From positions 1 to 9,110 of the forward strand of contig CAMDOP010000121.1 of NCBI GenBank assembly GCA_945903675.1: a stretch of 9,110 nt of DNA, in the 5' to 3' direction. A program made the translations under genes and the position numbers. Each line of letters begins with the position of its first letter. Position 1 is the stretch's first letter. Positions 1 to 9,110 of this stretch are shown in pieces. Below the pieces are notes generated by a model. It had not been told where the DNA came from. It saw nothing but the letters and a program-made list of their open reading frames with translations, and made no database searches. This DNA is from Crenothrix polyspora. GTDB lineage: Bacteria; Pseudomonadota; Gammaproteobacteria; Methylococcales; Methylomonadaceae.

Positions 1-27
1 TCTAAGGTTCTAGCAAAAAATAAATAG
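1..27 (+). CDS. nusG: Transcription termination/antitermination factor NusG, C-terminal end only (partial)
   Basis: Only eight codons and a TAG stop are present (S-K-V-L-A-K-N-K). The call rests on two things: nusG is the usual gene directly upstream of rplK in Proteobacteria, and the residues S-K-V fit the end of the NusG KOW domain (E. coli NusG ends in F-S-Q-V-E-K-A). NusG binds RNA polymerase clamp and links it to Rho or to ribosomal protein S10. A terminator-like hairpin starts at the base after the stop. With so few residues the identity is mainly positional inference; another gene's tail cannot be excluded. Confidence 0.6.
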   Translation, partial: SKVLAKNK

Positions 28-58
28 ATCTCTGTCTGAATAAGGCAGGGATTTTTTT
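28..58 (+). terminator. Intrinsic terminator-like hairpin after nusG
   Basis: Bases 28-36 pair with 44-52 in a nine-pair stem containing two G-U wobbles, with a seven-base loop (37-43). The stem runs directly into seven T residues (52-58). This is the form of a Rho-independent terminator. The stem is only moderately GC-rich, so termination may be partial. It sits between nusG and the rplK leader, consistent with separation of secE-nusG from the ribosomal protein genes. Confidence 0.7.
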
Positions 59-61
59 GTC

Positions 62-88
62 TAGGGGAGCCGAAAGGCGTTATCACCC
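62..88 (+). promoter_or_regulatory. Probable L1-binding autoregulatory leader of rplK-rplA
   Basis: G65-G67 can pair with C86-C88, and G69-C71 with G76-C78 closed by a GAAA tetraloop (72-75). An asymmetric internal loop remains between the two helices: A68 on the left and GTTATCA (79-85) on the right. This arrangement, a GGGAG-type left strand and an A/T-rich right strand ending in CACCC, resembles the L1 site of 23S rRNA (helices 76-77). In E. coli and other bacteria L1 represses translation of its own rplK-rplA mRNA through such a mimic. The element ends six bases before the rplK Shine-Dalgarno. The pairing is seen; L1 binding is inferred. Confidence 0.6.
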
Positions 89-105
89 ATATTAGGAGTA
101 AAAAA

Positions 106-537
106 ATGGCAAAAAAAATAACGGCATATATTAAGCTGCAAGTAAAAGCAGGTGAAGCCAATCCGAGTCCACCAGTAGGTCCTGCATTAGGACAACGTGG
201 CGTTAATATTATGGAGTTTTGCAAAGCGTTTAATGCAAAAACTGCAGATGTTGAAAAAGGTTTGCCCTTGCCTGTTGTTATTACAGTTTATAGCGATCGT
301 AGCTTTACCTTCATTACTAAAACACCTCCAGCCTCTATCTTACTTAAGAAAATAGTTGGCATTAAGAGTGGCAGTAGTAATCCTAATACCAAAAAAGTCG
401 GCACAGTGACTTTGGCGCAATTAGAAGAAATTGCTAAAACAAAAATGGAAGATTTGAATGCTGCAAATCTTGAAGCAGCCGTAAAAACAATTGCAGGTAG
501 TGCGCGTAGCATGGGCCTGAATATTGAGGGATTATAA
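106..537 (+). CDS. rplK: 50S ribosomal protein L11
   Basis: A 143-residue protein, full length for L11 (142 in E. coli). L11 binds the 1051-1108 region of 23S rRNA at the GTPase-associated centre, where it contacts elongation factors and is needed for RelA activation. The N-terminal domain carries the conserved proline-rich segment [10 protein letters not shown] at about residues 20-29, at the thiostrepton/micrococcin contact face, followed by the linker and a C-terminal rRNA-binding domain (about 75-143) with S-F-T-F near residue 66 and a conserved A-R-S-M-G-L end. ATG at 106 is preceded by AGGAG at 94-98, seven bases away. Its TAA stop shares one base with the rplA start, indicating translational coupling. 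No oddities seen. Confidence 0.98.
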   Translation: MAKKITAYIKLQVKAGEANPSPPVGPALGQRGVNIMEFCKAFNAKTADVEKGLPLPVVITVYSDRSFTFITKTPPASILLKKIVGIKSGSSNPNTKKVGTVTLAQLEEIAKTKMEDLNAANLEAAVKTIAGSARSMGLNIEGL

Positions 538-1232
538 TGGCTAAGTTATCAAAGAAAGCAAAATTAGTTAAGAGTAAAGTAGATAAAACTAAGCAATACT
601 CTATTACTGAAGCAGTTCAAATCCTTAAGGATTTAGGAACTGAAAAATTTAATGAAGCGATTGATATTAGCGTTAATCTTGGTGTAGATCCACGTAAATC
701 AGATCAAAATGTTCGTGGCGCAACTGTGTTGCCAAACGGTACAGGTAAGACTGTTCGCGTAGCTGTATTTACTCAAGGTCCAAATGCAGAAGCTGCAAAA
801 GCGGCAGGTGCAGATATCGTTGGTATGGAAGATTTAGCTGAATTAGTTAAAAAAGGCGAAATGAACTTTGATGTGGTTATTGCCTCACCTGATGCCATGC
901 GCGTTGTTGGTCAATTAGGTCAGATCTTAGGCCCAAGAGGTTTAATGCCTAACCCTAAAGTTGGCACAGTAACTGCTGATGTTGCTACGGCTGTCAAAAA
1001 TGCTAAGTCTGGTCAAGTTAGATATCGTACTGATAAGTCAGGTATCATTCATACTACCTTAGGTAAAATGACTTTTGAAGCTGCCGCTATTCAAGGAAAC
1101 CTAGAAGCGTTATTGGCTGATTTGCGTAAAGCAAAGCCTACAGCATCTAAGGGTATCTATATTAAAAAAATTACGTTGTCCTCAACTATGGGTCCTGGCC
1201 TTTGGTTAGATCCTAGTAGTTTTGCCAACTAA
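537..1232 (+). CDS. rplA: 50S ribosomal protein L1
   Basis: A 231-residue protein close to the 234 residues of E. coli L1. L1 forms the mobile stalk at the E site that helps release deacylated tRNA, and is also the translational repressor of the L11 operon. The family signatures are present: S-D-Q-N-V-R-G-A near residue 55, G-M-E-D-L near 96, the [16 protein letters not shown] block with M-P-N-P at 137-140, and a C-terminal [15 protein letters not shown] segment. The ATG overlaps the rplK stop by one base (TAATG); the SD-like GAGGG at 526-530 lies within the last codons of rplK. The extreme C-terminus differs from E. coli (ends S-S-F-A-N), a variable part of the family. The L10 leader follows its stop. 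Confidence 0.98.
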   Translation: MAKLSKKAKLVKSKVDKTKQYSITEAVQILKDLGTEKFNEAIDISVNLGVDPRKSDQNVRGATVLPNGTGKTVRVAVFTQGPNAEAAKAAGADIVGMEDLAELVKKGEMNFDVVIASPDAMRVVGQLGQILGPRGLMPNPKVGTVTADVATAVKNAKSGQVRYRTDKSGIIHTTLGKMTFEAAAIQGNLEALLADLRKAKPTASKGIYIKKITLSSTMGPGLWLDPSSFAN

Positions 1233-1364
1233 GAAAGAGACTTTGGGTTGCCGTATTATACGGTAGCCGTCGAAGACCGCAGGTGTGAAAACTTAATGGT
1301 ACATGAATAAATCATGATGCCTGCGTAGGCGGTAATTTCTCGTAATGAAGAATTAACCGCATGG

Positions 1365-1382
1365 GGCATCCGAAATGATGCC
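1365..1382 (+). promoter_or_regulatory. Hairpin in L10 leader with a competing partner
   Basis: GGCATC (1365-1370) pairs with GATGCC (1377-1382) across a six-base loop. The same GGCATC can instead pair with an identical GATGCC at 1316-1321, inside the L10-binding core. ATGATGCC occurs twice, at 1314-1321 and 1375-1382. The two pairings exclude each other, so this is a candidate switching element; function is inferred only. Confidence 0.45.
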
Positions 1383-1391
1383 ATATGTAAC

Positions 1392-1408
1392 TTCTGGAAT
1401 TTCCAGAA
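1392..1408 (+). repeat. Perfect inverted repeat just before the rplJ ribosome binding site
   Basis: TTCTGGAA (1392-1399) and TTCCAGAA (1401-1408) are exact reverse complements around a single T. In RNA this gives a seven-pair stem with a three-base loop, ending eight bases before the GGAG at 1416. It could stabilise an open ribosome binding site, act in L10 feedback, or as DNA be a protein-binding palindrome. Confidence 0.55.
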
Positions 1409-1415
1409 TAATATC

Positions 1416-1419
1416 GGAG
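1416..1419 (+). promoter_or_regulatory. Ribosome binding site that decides the rplJ start
   Basis: GGAG at 1416-1419 lies six bases before GTG 1426. This supports the GTG over the in-frame ATG at 1375, which sits within the leader hairpin and would add 17 residues not found in L10 proteins. Confidence 0.8.
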
Positions 1420-1425
1420 CTAACT

Positions 1426-1923
1426 GTGGCACTAAATTTAGATGGCAAAAAAGCTGTCGTAGAAGAGGTCGCTCAATACGCCGCAAAAGCGCATTCTGCT
1501 GTAGTTGCAGAATATCGTGGATTAACAGTTACGGAATTGACCGAGCTGCGTAAAACGGCAAGAGAAACTGGCGTTTATTTGCGTGTTGTCAAAAACACGC
1601 TGCTTAAGCGTGCTGTTGCTGGAACAGAATTTGAATGTATGCAAGATGGGCTTGTGGGTCCATTATTAATTGCATTTTCAATGGAAGATCCAGGTTCGGC
1701 AGGTCGCTTAATTTATGATTTTGCCAAAACGCACGACAAATTAATTACTAAAATTGTAGCTATTGGTGGGCAAGCGTTTGATGGTTCTGAGCTTGCACGT
1801 TTGGCAAGTATGCCTACACGTAATCAAGCTATCTCTCTATTAATGTCAGTAATGAAAGCGCCAGTTGCAAAACTTGTGCGTACATTGGCTGCTGTTAAAG
1901 ATCAGATGCAAGAAGCCGCATAA
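1426..1923 (+). CDS. rplJ: 50S ribosomal protein L10
   Basis: A 165-residue protein, exactly the E. coli L10 length, when started at GTG 1426 (M-A-L-N-L-D-G-K-K-A). L10 anchors the L7/L12 stalk: its N-terminal domain binds 23S rRNA beside L11 and its C-terminal helix binds L12 dimers. Visible family features are A-V-V-A-E-Y-R-G-L-T-V near residue 25, L-R-K-T-A-R-E-T-G-V-Y-L-R-V-V-K-N-T-L-L near 40-60, E-F-E-C near 70, and the C-terminal helix ending L-V-R-T-L-A-A-V-K-D. With L12 it represses its own translation through the leader upstream. An in-frame ATG at 1375 is rejected as start because of the leader structure, family length and the GGAG spacing. rplL follows after 43 bases, consistent with co-translation. 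Confidence 0.97.
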   Translation: MALNLDGKKAVVEEVAQYAAKAHSAVVAEYRGLTVTELTELRKTARETGVYLRVVKNTLLKRAVAGTEFECMQDGLVGPLLIAFSMEDPGSAGRLIYDFAKTHDKLITKIVAIGGQAFDGSELARLASMPTRNQAISLLMSVMKAPVAKLVRTLAAVKDQMQEAA

Positions 1924-1966
1924 TTACAACTAACTAGTTTAAAACCTAATAAAAGAGGAATATACA

Positions 1967-2332
1967 ATGGCGATATCACATGCTGATATTTTAGAAGCTG
2001 TATCAAATATGACTATTATGGAAATAGTTGATTTAATTTCAGCTATGGAAGAAAAATTTGGTGTTACTGCTGCAGTTGCATCAGCAGCTCCAGTTGCAGC
2101 AGCTGCTGCTGCTGAAGAACAAACTGAATTTGATGTTATATTAACATCTTTCGGCGAAAATAAAGTCGCAGTAATTAAGACAGTTCGTGGAATTACAGGT
2201 TTAGGTCTTAAAGAAGCTAAAGATGCCGTTGAAGGCGTGCCAACTGTATTGAAAGAAGGCATTCCTAAAGCTGAAGCTGAAGATATTAAAAAGCAGCTTA
2301 CTGAAGCTGGCGCTACCGTCGAAATTAAGTAA
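1967..2332 (+). CDS. rplL: 50S ribosomal protein L7/L12
   Basis: A 121-residue acidic protein (E. coli 120) that forms the flexible multimeric stalk recruiting IF2, EF-Tu, EF-G and RF3. Residues 1-32 form the dimerisation and L10-binding domain (M-E-E-K-F-G-V near 28-34). Residues about 35-52 are the Ala-rich hinge, including six consecutive alanines. From about 53 the C-terminal factor-binding domain shows [16 protein letters not shown] and [12 protein letters not shown]. The SD AGAGGA (1954-1959) lies seven bases before ATG. Tandem TAA stops (2330-2335) end the gene. The protein is made in several copies per ribosome, which fits the strong attenuator-like hairpins immediately downstream that would lower rpoBC expression relative to rplJL. 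Confidence 0.98.
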   Translation: MAISHADILEAVSNMTIMEIVDLISAMEEKFGVTAAVASAAPVAAAAAAEEQTEFDVILTSFGENKVAVIKTVRGITGLGLKEAKDAVEGVPTVLKEGIPKAEAEDIKKQLTEAGATVEIK

Positions 2333-2349
2333 TAATTTTGACGTAAATT

Positions 2350-2374
2350 GTAGAGCTGCATTACTGCACTCTAC
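2350..2374 (+). promoter_or_regulatory. Strong hairpin in rplL-rpoB gap, possible mRNA processing site
   Basis: GTAGAG (2350-2355) pairs with CTCTAC (2369-2374) and TGCA (2357-2360) with TGCA (2365-2368), giving ten pairs with one bulged C (2356) and a four-base loop. No T tract follows, so it is not a terminator by itself. E. coli has an RNase III cleavage site in the same gap; the stem here is shorter than typical RNase III substrates, so processing is an inference. Confidence 0.5.
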
Positions 2375-2383
2375 TTAAAGTAT

Positions 2384-2411
2384 GGCTGGTGGCTTATGTC
2401 ACCGGCCTTTT
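2384..2411 (+). terminator. Probable attenuator (partial terminator) between rplL and rpoB
   Basis: GGCTGGTGG (2384-2392) pairs with TCACCGGCC (2399-2407), nine pairs with two G-U wobbles and a six-base loop, followed by TTTT (2408-2411) and then ACTGTTT. The stem is GC-rich but the T run is short, as expected for a leaky terminator. E. coli has a partial terminator at this place that lets a minority of transcripts into rpoBC. No promoter is evident between it and rpoB, so rpoB must depend on read-through. Confidence 0.7.
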
Positions 2412-2459
2412 ACTGTTTATATTAATTCACAGTAGAAATAATTCATGACGAAAAGGTCT

Positions 2460-2464
2460 GGAAG
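2460..2464 (+). promoter_or_regulatory. Ribosome binding site used to choose the rpoB start
   Basis: GGAAG lies four bases before ATG 2469, a short spacing; AAAAGG at 2451-2456 gives an alternative longer spacing. The upstream in-frame ATG 2445 has no clear SD. Family alignment ([11 protein letters not shown]) also favours 2469. Confidence 0.5.
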
Positions 2465-2468
2465 CGAT

Positions 2469-5400
2469 ATGTCCTACTCTTTTACCGAAAAAAAGCGTAT
2501 TCGAAATAACTTTGGGAAAAGTACTGAAGTACTTGATGTTCCCTACCTCCTTGCAACTCAGATTAATTCATATGCAGGTTTTTTGCAAACTGGAGTAACA
2601 CCTGAGAAACGTATTGATAGTGGCTTACATGCCGCCTTCTCTAGTGTTTTCCCTATAGAAAGCCATTCCGGTTATGCTGTGCTGGAATATGTAAAATATA
2701 GATTGGGTGAGCCTACTTTTGATGTCAGAGAGTGTCAGCAAAGAGGTGCAACTTACGCAGCTCCATTGCGTGTATTAGTGCGTTTAGTTATCTATGATAA
2801 AGAAGCTGCAGCTAATGCAAAAGTAGTAAAGGATATACGCGAACAAGAAGTTTATATGGGTGAATTACCCCTTATGACGGATAACGGTACTTTTGTAATA
2901 AATGGAACTGAACGAGTTATCGTATCGCAATTACATCGTTCACCTGGCGTATTTTTTGATCATGATAAAGGGAAAACCCATTCGTCTGGAAAACTACTGT
3001 TTAATGCTAGAGTTATTCCATATCGTGGATCTTGGTTAGATTTTGAATTTGACCATAAAGACTGTGTATTTGTTCGTATAGATCGTAGAAGAAAAATACC
3101 AGCGACAATTTTACTTAGAGGTCTAGGTTACAACAATGAAGATATGATTAATATCTTCTTTGAAACCAATAAATTTACCCTGAGTGCAGATAAATGTTTG
3201 TTTCACATTATTCCTGAAAGGATGCGTGGTGAAATTGCAGCATTTGATATAAAACATAATGACCAAGTTCTTTTAGAAGAAGGTAGAAGAATCACAGCCA
3301 AGCATATTCGTGAAATGAATAAAGCCGCGTTGTCTGAGATTGAGGTTCCTATGGAATATCTCTCAGGTAAGATTCTTGCACATAATATAGTTGATCAGGA
3401 AACAGGCGAGCTAATTGCTCATGTAAATGATGAGCTTACACAGCCTTTAATAGAGCGCTGTATTGAAAGTGGTATTACAGAAATTAAAACATTGTTTGTT
3501 AATGACCTGGATAATGGGCCATATATGAGCAACGCAATGAGGTTAGATACTACAACTAATGCATTGGAAGCTTTGGTTGAAATTTACCGAATGATGCGTC
3601 CTGGTGAGCCACCAACAAAAGAATCAGCAGAGAATCTATTTCAGAATTTATTCTTTACCGATGAACGATATGACTTATCTACAGTGGGTAGAATGAAGTT
3701 TAATCGTCGTTTAGGAAGAGAAGAAACAACAGGTTCTGGCACTTTAAATAAAGAAGATATTATTGCTGTTCTTAAAGAATTGATAGCAATTCGTAACGGC
3801 AATGGCAATGTTGATGATATTGACCATTTAGGTAACAGACGCGTACGTTCTGTTGGCGAAATGATTGAGAATCAATTTAGAGTTGGTCTAGTAAGAGTTG
3901 AGCGTGCAGTAAAAGAACGTTTAACTTTAGCTGATTCTGAAGGCCTTATGCCTCAGGAAATCATTAACGCTAAACCAGTATCTGCTGCTGTAAAAGAGTT
4001 TTTTGGCTCTAGTCAGTTATCGCAGTTTATGGATCAAAATAATCCATTATCACAGGTCACTCATAAGCGCCGTGTTTCGGCTTTAGGGCCTGGTGGTTTG
4101 GCAAGAGAACGAGCAGGTTTTGAAGTACGTGACGTACATGCGACTCATTACGGTCGTGTATGTCCTATTGAAACACCTGAAGGTCCAAATATTGGTTTAA
4201 TAAACTCTTTGTCAGTTTATGCTAGAACTAATGGCTATGGCTTTTTGGAAACACCTTATCGTAAAGTTATTAATGGTTTAGTAACTGATGAAGTCGATTA
4301 TTTATCAGCCATTGAAGAAGGTGAGTTTGTCATCGCTCAGGCCAGTGTTGCTGTTGATGCAAACGGTAAGCTTGTAGATGGCTTAGTATCATGTAGGCAT
4401 AAAGACGAATTTGCTTTAGCAATGTCTGATACCGTGCAATATATGGATGTATCGTCTAAGCAGATTGTATCGGTTGCGGCGTCTATTATTCCATTTTTAG
4501 AGCATGATGATGCTAACCGTGCCTTGATGGGTTCAAACATGCAGCGTCAAGCCGTTCCTACTTTGAGAGCTGAAAAGCCCTTAGTTGGAACAGGCATGGA
4601 AAGAACCGTTGCTAAGGATTCGGGTGTAACGGTTGTTGCTGCTCGTGGCGGAAAGATTGAGGCGGTGGATGCTGCTAGAATCGTGGTTCGAGTCAATGAC
4701 ACTGAAACAGAAACCGGTGCGCCGGGTGTAGATATTTATAATCTAATTAAATACACGCGATCTAATCAAAATACCTGTATTAATCAGAAGCCCTTAGTAA
4801 AACCAGGCGATTTGGTTAATGCAGGCGATATTATGGCTGATGGTCCTTCCACTGATATGGGTGAGTTGGCTTTAGGTCAGAATATGTTGGTCGCATTTAT
4901 GCCTTGGAATGGTTATAACTATGAAGATTCTATTTTAGTATCTGAACGCGTAGTTAAAGAAGATCGTTTTACCACCATACATATTGAAGAAAAAACCTGT
5001 GTTGCGCGTGATACTAAGCATAGCCCAGAAGAAATTACTGCTGATATTCCTAATGTCAGTGAAGAAGCATTATCGAAACTTGATGAATCAGGTATTGTTT
5101 ATGTGGGCGCAGAAGTTAAAGGTGGCGATATTCTGGTAGGAAAGGTTACACCTAAGGGTGAAACGCAACTGACTCCAGAAGAAAAATTATTACGTGCTAT
5201 TTTTGGTGAAAAAGCTGCAGACGTAAAAGATACTTCATTACGTGTGCCTGGAAGTATTGAGGGTACGGTTATTGATGTTCAAGTCTTTACACGCGATGGT
5301 GTTAAGAAAGACAAGCGTGCGTTGGATATTGAGCAAGAAGAAATCAAGCGTTACAGAAAAGATTTAGATGATCAACTAAAGATACTCGAAGAAGATATTT

Positions 5401-6560
5401 TCGCGCGAGTATCTAGAATGTTGATGGGTAAAGTTGCTCAATCAGGTCCAAATGGACACAAAGCGGGTACTGAAATAACACCCGCTTATTTAGAAGGTTT
5501 AAGACATTCTGAATGGCTAAAGATCAAAATGAAAGATGAAGATATTAATCTTCAGCTGGAAACCGTTGTGCTTCAAATAGAGCAACAACGTAAAGATTTT
5601 GATGAGAAATATGAAATAAAACGCAAAAAAATCACCATGGGTGATGATTTGGCTCCTGGTGTTCTGAAAATGGTCAAAGTCTATTTGGCTGTTAAGAGAC
5701 GCATACAGCCAGGTGATAAAATGGCTGGTCGACATGGAAATAAAGGTGTTATTTCTATGATTAGACCGATTGAAGATATGCCGTTTACAGCCGATGGAAA
5801 TCCAGTTGATATCGTTTTAAATCCCTTGGGCGTACCTTCACGAATGAACGTAGGCCAAGTGCTTGAAACTCATTTGGGTTGGGCAGCGAAAGGTTTGGGT
5901 ATTAAGATTGGTAAAATGCTGGAAGCTCAGTATGATCAAGAAAAGGCTAAAGTTACTGCAATTAGAGAGTATTTAGATAAGATTTATAATAGCAGTGGAC
6001 GTAAAGAAGATTTAGATTCTTTTACCGATACTGAAATACTTGAAATGGCTGCAAATTTAGTAGCTGGTGTGCCTATGGCTTCACCGGTTTTTGATGGAGC
6101 TAGCGAAGATGAAATTCGCACGATGCTTAAATTAGCTGATTTGCCTGAACATGGACAAGTAACCTTATATGATGGCTTAACAGGAGAGCCATTTGAGAGG
6201 GAAGTCACTGTCGGTTATATGTATATGTTGAAGTTGAACCATTTGGTCGATGATAAAATGCATGCACGTTCAACAGGTCCATATAGTCTTGTTACACAGC
6301 AGCCATTAGGCGGAAAGGCACAATTTGGTGGTCAACGCTTTGGAGAAATGGAAGTCTGGGCGCTAGAGGCTTATGGTGCAGCATATACCTTGCAGGAAAT
6401 GCTTACAGTAAAATCTGATGATGTTACCGGCAGAACCCGTATGTATAAGAACATAGTTGATGGTGATCATAAAATGGAAGCAGGAATGCCTGAATCTTTT
6501 AATGTTTTAATTAAAGAAATTCGCTCATTGGCTGTAAATATTGAATTAGAGCGCGAATAA
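2469..6560 (+). CDS. rpoB: DNA-directed RNA polymerase subunit beta
   Basis: A 1363-residue protein from ATG 2469 (E. coli 1342), the beta subunit forming one pincer of RNA polymerase with part of the active site and the rifampicin pocket. It begins [12 protein letters not shown]. The lobe/protrusion region includes a family-type insertion around residues 230-350. The rifampicin cluster [16 protein letters not shown] is followed by [14 protein letters not shown]522, H532 and S537 (E. coli D516, H526, S531) are wild type. Later come [12 protein letters not shown], the second insertion (about 950-1060), and the [12 protein letters not shown] active-site segment with K1084 and K1092 (E. coli K1065, K1073). 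The C-terminus [18 protein letters not shown] completes the clamp interface. ATG 2445 would add eight residues and is an alternative start. The gene is intact, downstream of an attenuator, and co-directed with rpoC. Confidence 0.98.
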   Translation: MSYSFTEKKRIRNNFGKSTEVLDVPYLLATQINSYAGFLQTGVTPEKRIDSGLHAAFSSVFPIESHSGYAVLEYVKYRLGEPTFDVRECQQRGATYAAPLRVLVRLVIYDKEAAANAKVVKDIREQEVYMGELPLMTDNGTFVINGTERVIVSQLHRSPGVFFDHDKGKTHSSGKLLFNARVIPYRGSWLDFEFDHKDCVFVRIDRRRKIPATILLRGLGYNNEDMINIFFETNKFTLSADKCLFHIIPERMRGEIAAFDIKHNDQVLLEEGRRITAKHIREMNKAALSEIEVPMEYLSGKILAHNIVDQETGELIAHVNDELTQPLIERCIESGITEIKTLFVNDLDNGPYMSNAMRLDTTTNALEALVEIYRMMRPGEPPTKESAENLFQNLFFTDERYDLSTVGRMKFNRRLGREETTGSGTLNKEDIIAVLKELIAIRNGNGNVDDIDHLGNRRVRSVGEMIENQFRVGLVRVERAVKERLTLADSEGLMPQEIINAKPVSAAVKEFFGSSQLSQFMDQNNPLSQVTHKRRVSALGPGGLARERAGFEVRDVHATHYGRVCPIETPEGPNIGLINSLSVYARTNGYGFLETPYRKVINGLVTDEVDYLSAIEEGEFVIAQASVAVDANGKLVDGLVSCRHKDEFALAMSDTVQYMDVSSKQIVSVAASIIPFLEHDDANRALMGSNMQRQAVPTLRAEKPLVGTGMERTVAKDSGVTVVAARGGKIEAVDAARIVVRVNDTETETGAPGVDIYNLIKYTRSNQNTCINQKPLVKPGDLVNAGDIMADGPSTDMGELALGQNMLVAFMPWNGYNYEDSILVSERVVKEDRFTTIHIEEKTCVARDTKHSPEEITADIPNVSEEALSKLDESGIVYVGAEVKGGDILVGKVTPKGETQLTPEEKLLRAIFGEKAADVKDTSLRVPGSIEGTVIDVQVFTRDGVKKDKRALDIEQEEIKRYRKDLDDQLKILEEDIFARVSRMLMGKVAQSGPNGHKAGTEITPAYLEGLRHSEWLKIKMKDEDINLQLETVVLQIEQQRKDFDEKYEIKRKKITMGDDLAPGVLKMVKVYLAVKRRIQPGDKMAGRHGNKGVISMIRPIEDMPFTADGNPVDIVLNPLGVPSRMNVGQVLETHLGWAAKGLGIKIGKMLEAQYDQEKAKVTAIREYLDKIYNSSGRKEDLDSFTDTEILEMAANLVAGVPMASPVFDGASEDEIRTMLKLADLPEHGQVTLYDGLTGEPFEREVTVGYMYMLKLNHLVDDKMHARSTGPYSLVTQQPLGGKAQFGGQRFGEMEVWALEAYGAAYTLQEMLTVKSDDVTGRTRMYKNIVDGDHKMEAGMPESFNVLIKEIRSLAVNIELERE
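4005..4100 (+). other. Rifampicin-binding cluster I of rpoB, susceptible-type sequence
   Basis: The segment codes for residues about 513-544 of beta. The positions most often changed in resistant strains (E. coli L511, Q513, D516, S522, H526, R529, S531, L533) all carry the usual residue here. This predicts an intrinsically susceptible target; permeability and efflux cannot be judged. Confidence 0.8.
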
Positions 6561-6573
6561 CTTGTAATATTGA

Positions 6574-6589
6574 GGGTATTAAAATACCC
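6574..6589 (+). other. Small hairpin after rpoB
   Basis: GGGTAT (6574-6579) pairs with ATACCC (6584-6589), six pairs with a four-base loop, starting 14 bases after the rpoB stop. An A/T-rich stretch (6591-6610) follows rather than a T run, so a true intrinsic terminator is unlikely. It may protect or mark an mRNA end or cleavage site. Confidence 0.4.
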
Positions 6590-6620
6590 CTAATAATTTA
6601 TTAAATTTATGATTACCACC

Positions 6621-6647
6621 GTAAAGACGTATTTAATGCGTCTTTAC
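6621..6647 (+). other. Perfect nine-pair hairpin in the rpoB-rpoC spacer
   Basis: GTAAAGACG (6621-6629) pairs exactly with CGTCTTTAC (6639-6647); T6630-G6638 can add a wobble, leaving a seven-base loop. Only TTGTT follows, so T-tract support for termination is weak. Since rpoC must be transcribed through it, it is either a weak attenuator or a processing/stability element. Confidence 0.5.
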
Positions 6648-6654
6648 TTGTTAC

Positions 6655-6673
6655 TAGTTTAGGCTAGAAACTA
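6655..6673 (+). repeat. AT-rich inverted repeat before the rpoC ribosome binding site
   Basis: TAGTTT (6655-6660) and AAACTA (6668-6673) are exact reverse complements with a seven-base loop, six bases before the rpoC SD. It is weak as RNA structure and could be chance in AT-rich DNA. Confidence 0.3.
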
Positions 6674-6679
6674 TTAGAT

Positions 6680-9110
<2,431 letters not shown>

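Larger units (their letters stand above)
1244..1425 (+). promoter_or_regulatory. L10 leader RNA (autoregulatory site for L10-(L12)4)
   Basis: The gap before rplJ folds like the known L10 leader. A 5' hairpin pairs 1246-1255 with 1259-1268 (ten pairs, two wobbles). The core is helix CCGTC 1267-1271 with GGCGG 1328-1332, an asymmetric internal loop GAAGAC (1272-1277) opposite TA (1326-1327), and helix CGCAGG 1278-1283 with CCTGCG 1320-1325, capped by a small hairpin 1302-1306/1312-1316. As I recall the E. coli leader, it has the same loop and CCGTC/GACGG pairing; here one pair is a T-G wobble. In E. coli the L10-L7/L12 complex binds this site and represses rplJ-rplL translation. Additional hairpins (1329-1360, 1365-1382, 1392-1408) lie between the core and the ribosome binding site. 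No confident promoter was recognised here. Confidence 0.88.

Noticed and set aside
1375..1425. In-frame ATG at 1375 as an rplJ start, or a short leader peptide
   Set aside because: It sits within a leader hairpin, adds 17 residues absent from L10 proteins, and has no stop before rplJ, so it is not a separate leader peptide. GTG 1426 has the better SD.
1256..1486. Minus-strand open frame across the L10 leader
   Set aside because: It overlaps a conserved regulatory RNA and the rplJ start; low-complexity residue make-up and no family resemblance.
1939..2361. Open frame of 140 codons on the minus strand covering rplL
   Set aside because: It is the mirror of the rplL alanine-rich coding sequence, with no SD or domain evidence of its own.
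2338..2366. TTGACG -35-like box after rplL as an rpoB promoter
   Set aside because: No acceptable -10 box lies 15-18 bases downstream, and the predicted attenuator would follow it.
6574..6589. Hairpin after rpoB as a full transcription terminator
   Set aside because: The stem is short, lacks a T run, and rpoC directly downstream has no good promoter of its own.
6648..6677. Promoter-like TTGTTA and TATTAG spaced by 18 bases before rpoC
   Set aside because: Each box matches the consensus at only four of six positions, and transcription would start inside or after the rpoC SD.

Overview
The window carries the classic bacterial ribosomal-protein/RNA-polymerase cluster, all on the + strand: the last codons of a probable nusG, then rplK (L11), rplA (L1), rplJ (L10), rplL (L7/L12), rpoB (RNA polymerase beta) and the first 806 codons of rpoC (beta'), which runs off the right edge. 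Gene order, spacing and protein sequences match the rplKAJL-rpoBC arrangement of Proteobacteria. The proteins read as gammaproteobacterial (RpoC numbering matches E. coli residue for residue through the catalytic loop, and the L10 leader RNA has the enterobacterial-type core). Several stretches of RpoB also recall Betaproteobacteria and deep-branching Gammaproteobacteria such as Legionellales. The DNA is visibly AT-rich with A/T-ending codons. I place it as an AT-rich gammaproteobacterium, possibly a host-associated or early-branching lineage; this placement is from memory of the families, not from a tree.

Layout. Bases 1-27 hold the nusG tail, followed at once by an intrinsic-terminator-like hairpin (28-58) and an RNA element resembling the L1 autoregulatory site (62-88) just before rplK. 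rplK and rplA overlap by one base. The 193-base rplA-rplJ gap holds a well-preserved L10 leader whose core helices and asymmetric internal loop can be drawn base by base, plus further hairpins up to the rplJ ribosome binding site. rplJ starts at GTG (1426). rplL follows after 43 bases. The 136 bases between the rplL stop and the preferred rpoB start contain two strong tandem hairpins, the second with a short T tract, in the position where E. coli has its rplL-rpoB attenuator and RNase III site. The 130-base rpoB-rpoC spacer holds three more hairpins, and rpoC starts at TTG (6691).

How it works together. L11, L1, L10 and L7/L12 build the L1 stalk, the GTPase-associated centre and the L7/L12 stalk of the 50S subunit; beta and beta' form the RNA polymerase catalytic core. 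One cluster therefore encodes parts of both the translation and the transcription machines. The visible controls are feedback by L1 (before rplK), feedback by L10/L12 (before rplJ), and partial termination or processing between rplL and rpoB.

No mobile element, CRISPR array, tRNA, rRNA or foreign cassette is visible, no gene appears broken, and no stretch over 300 bases lacks a gene. I do not see a previously undescribed system; the points worth a second look are the RNA structures in the gaps and a few start-codon and residue details.
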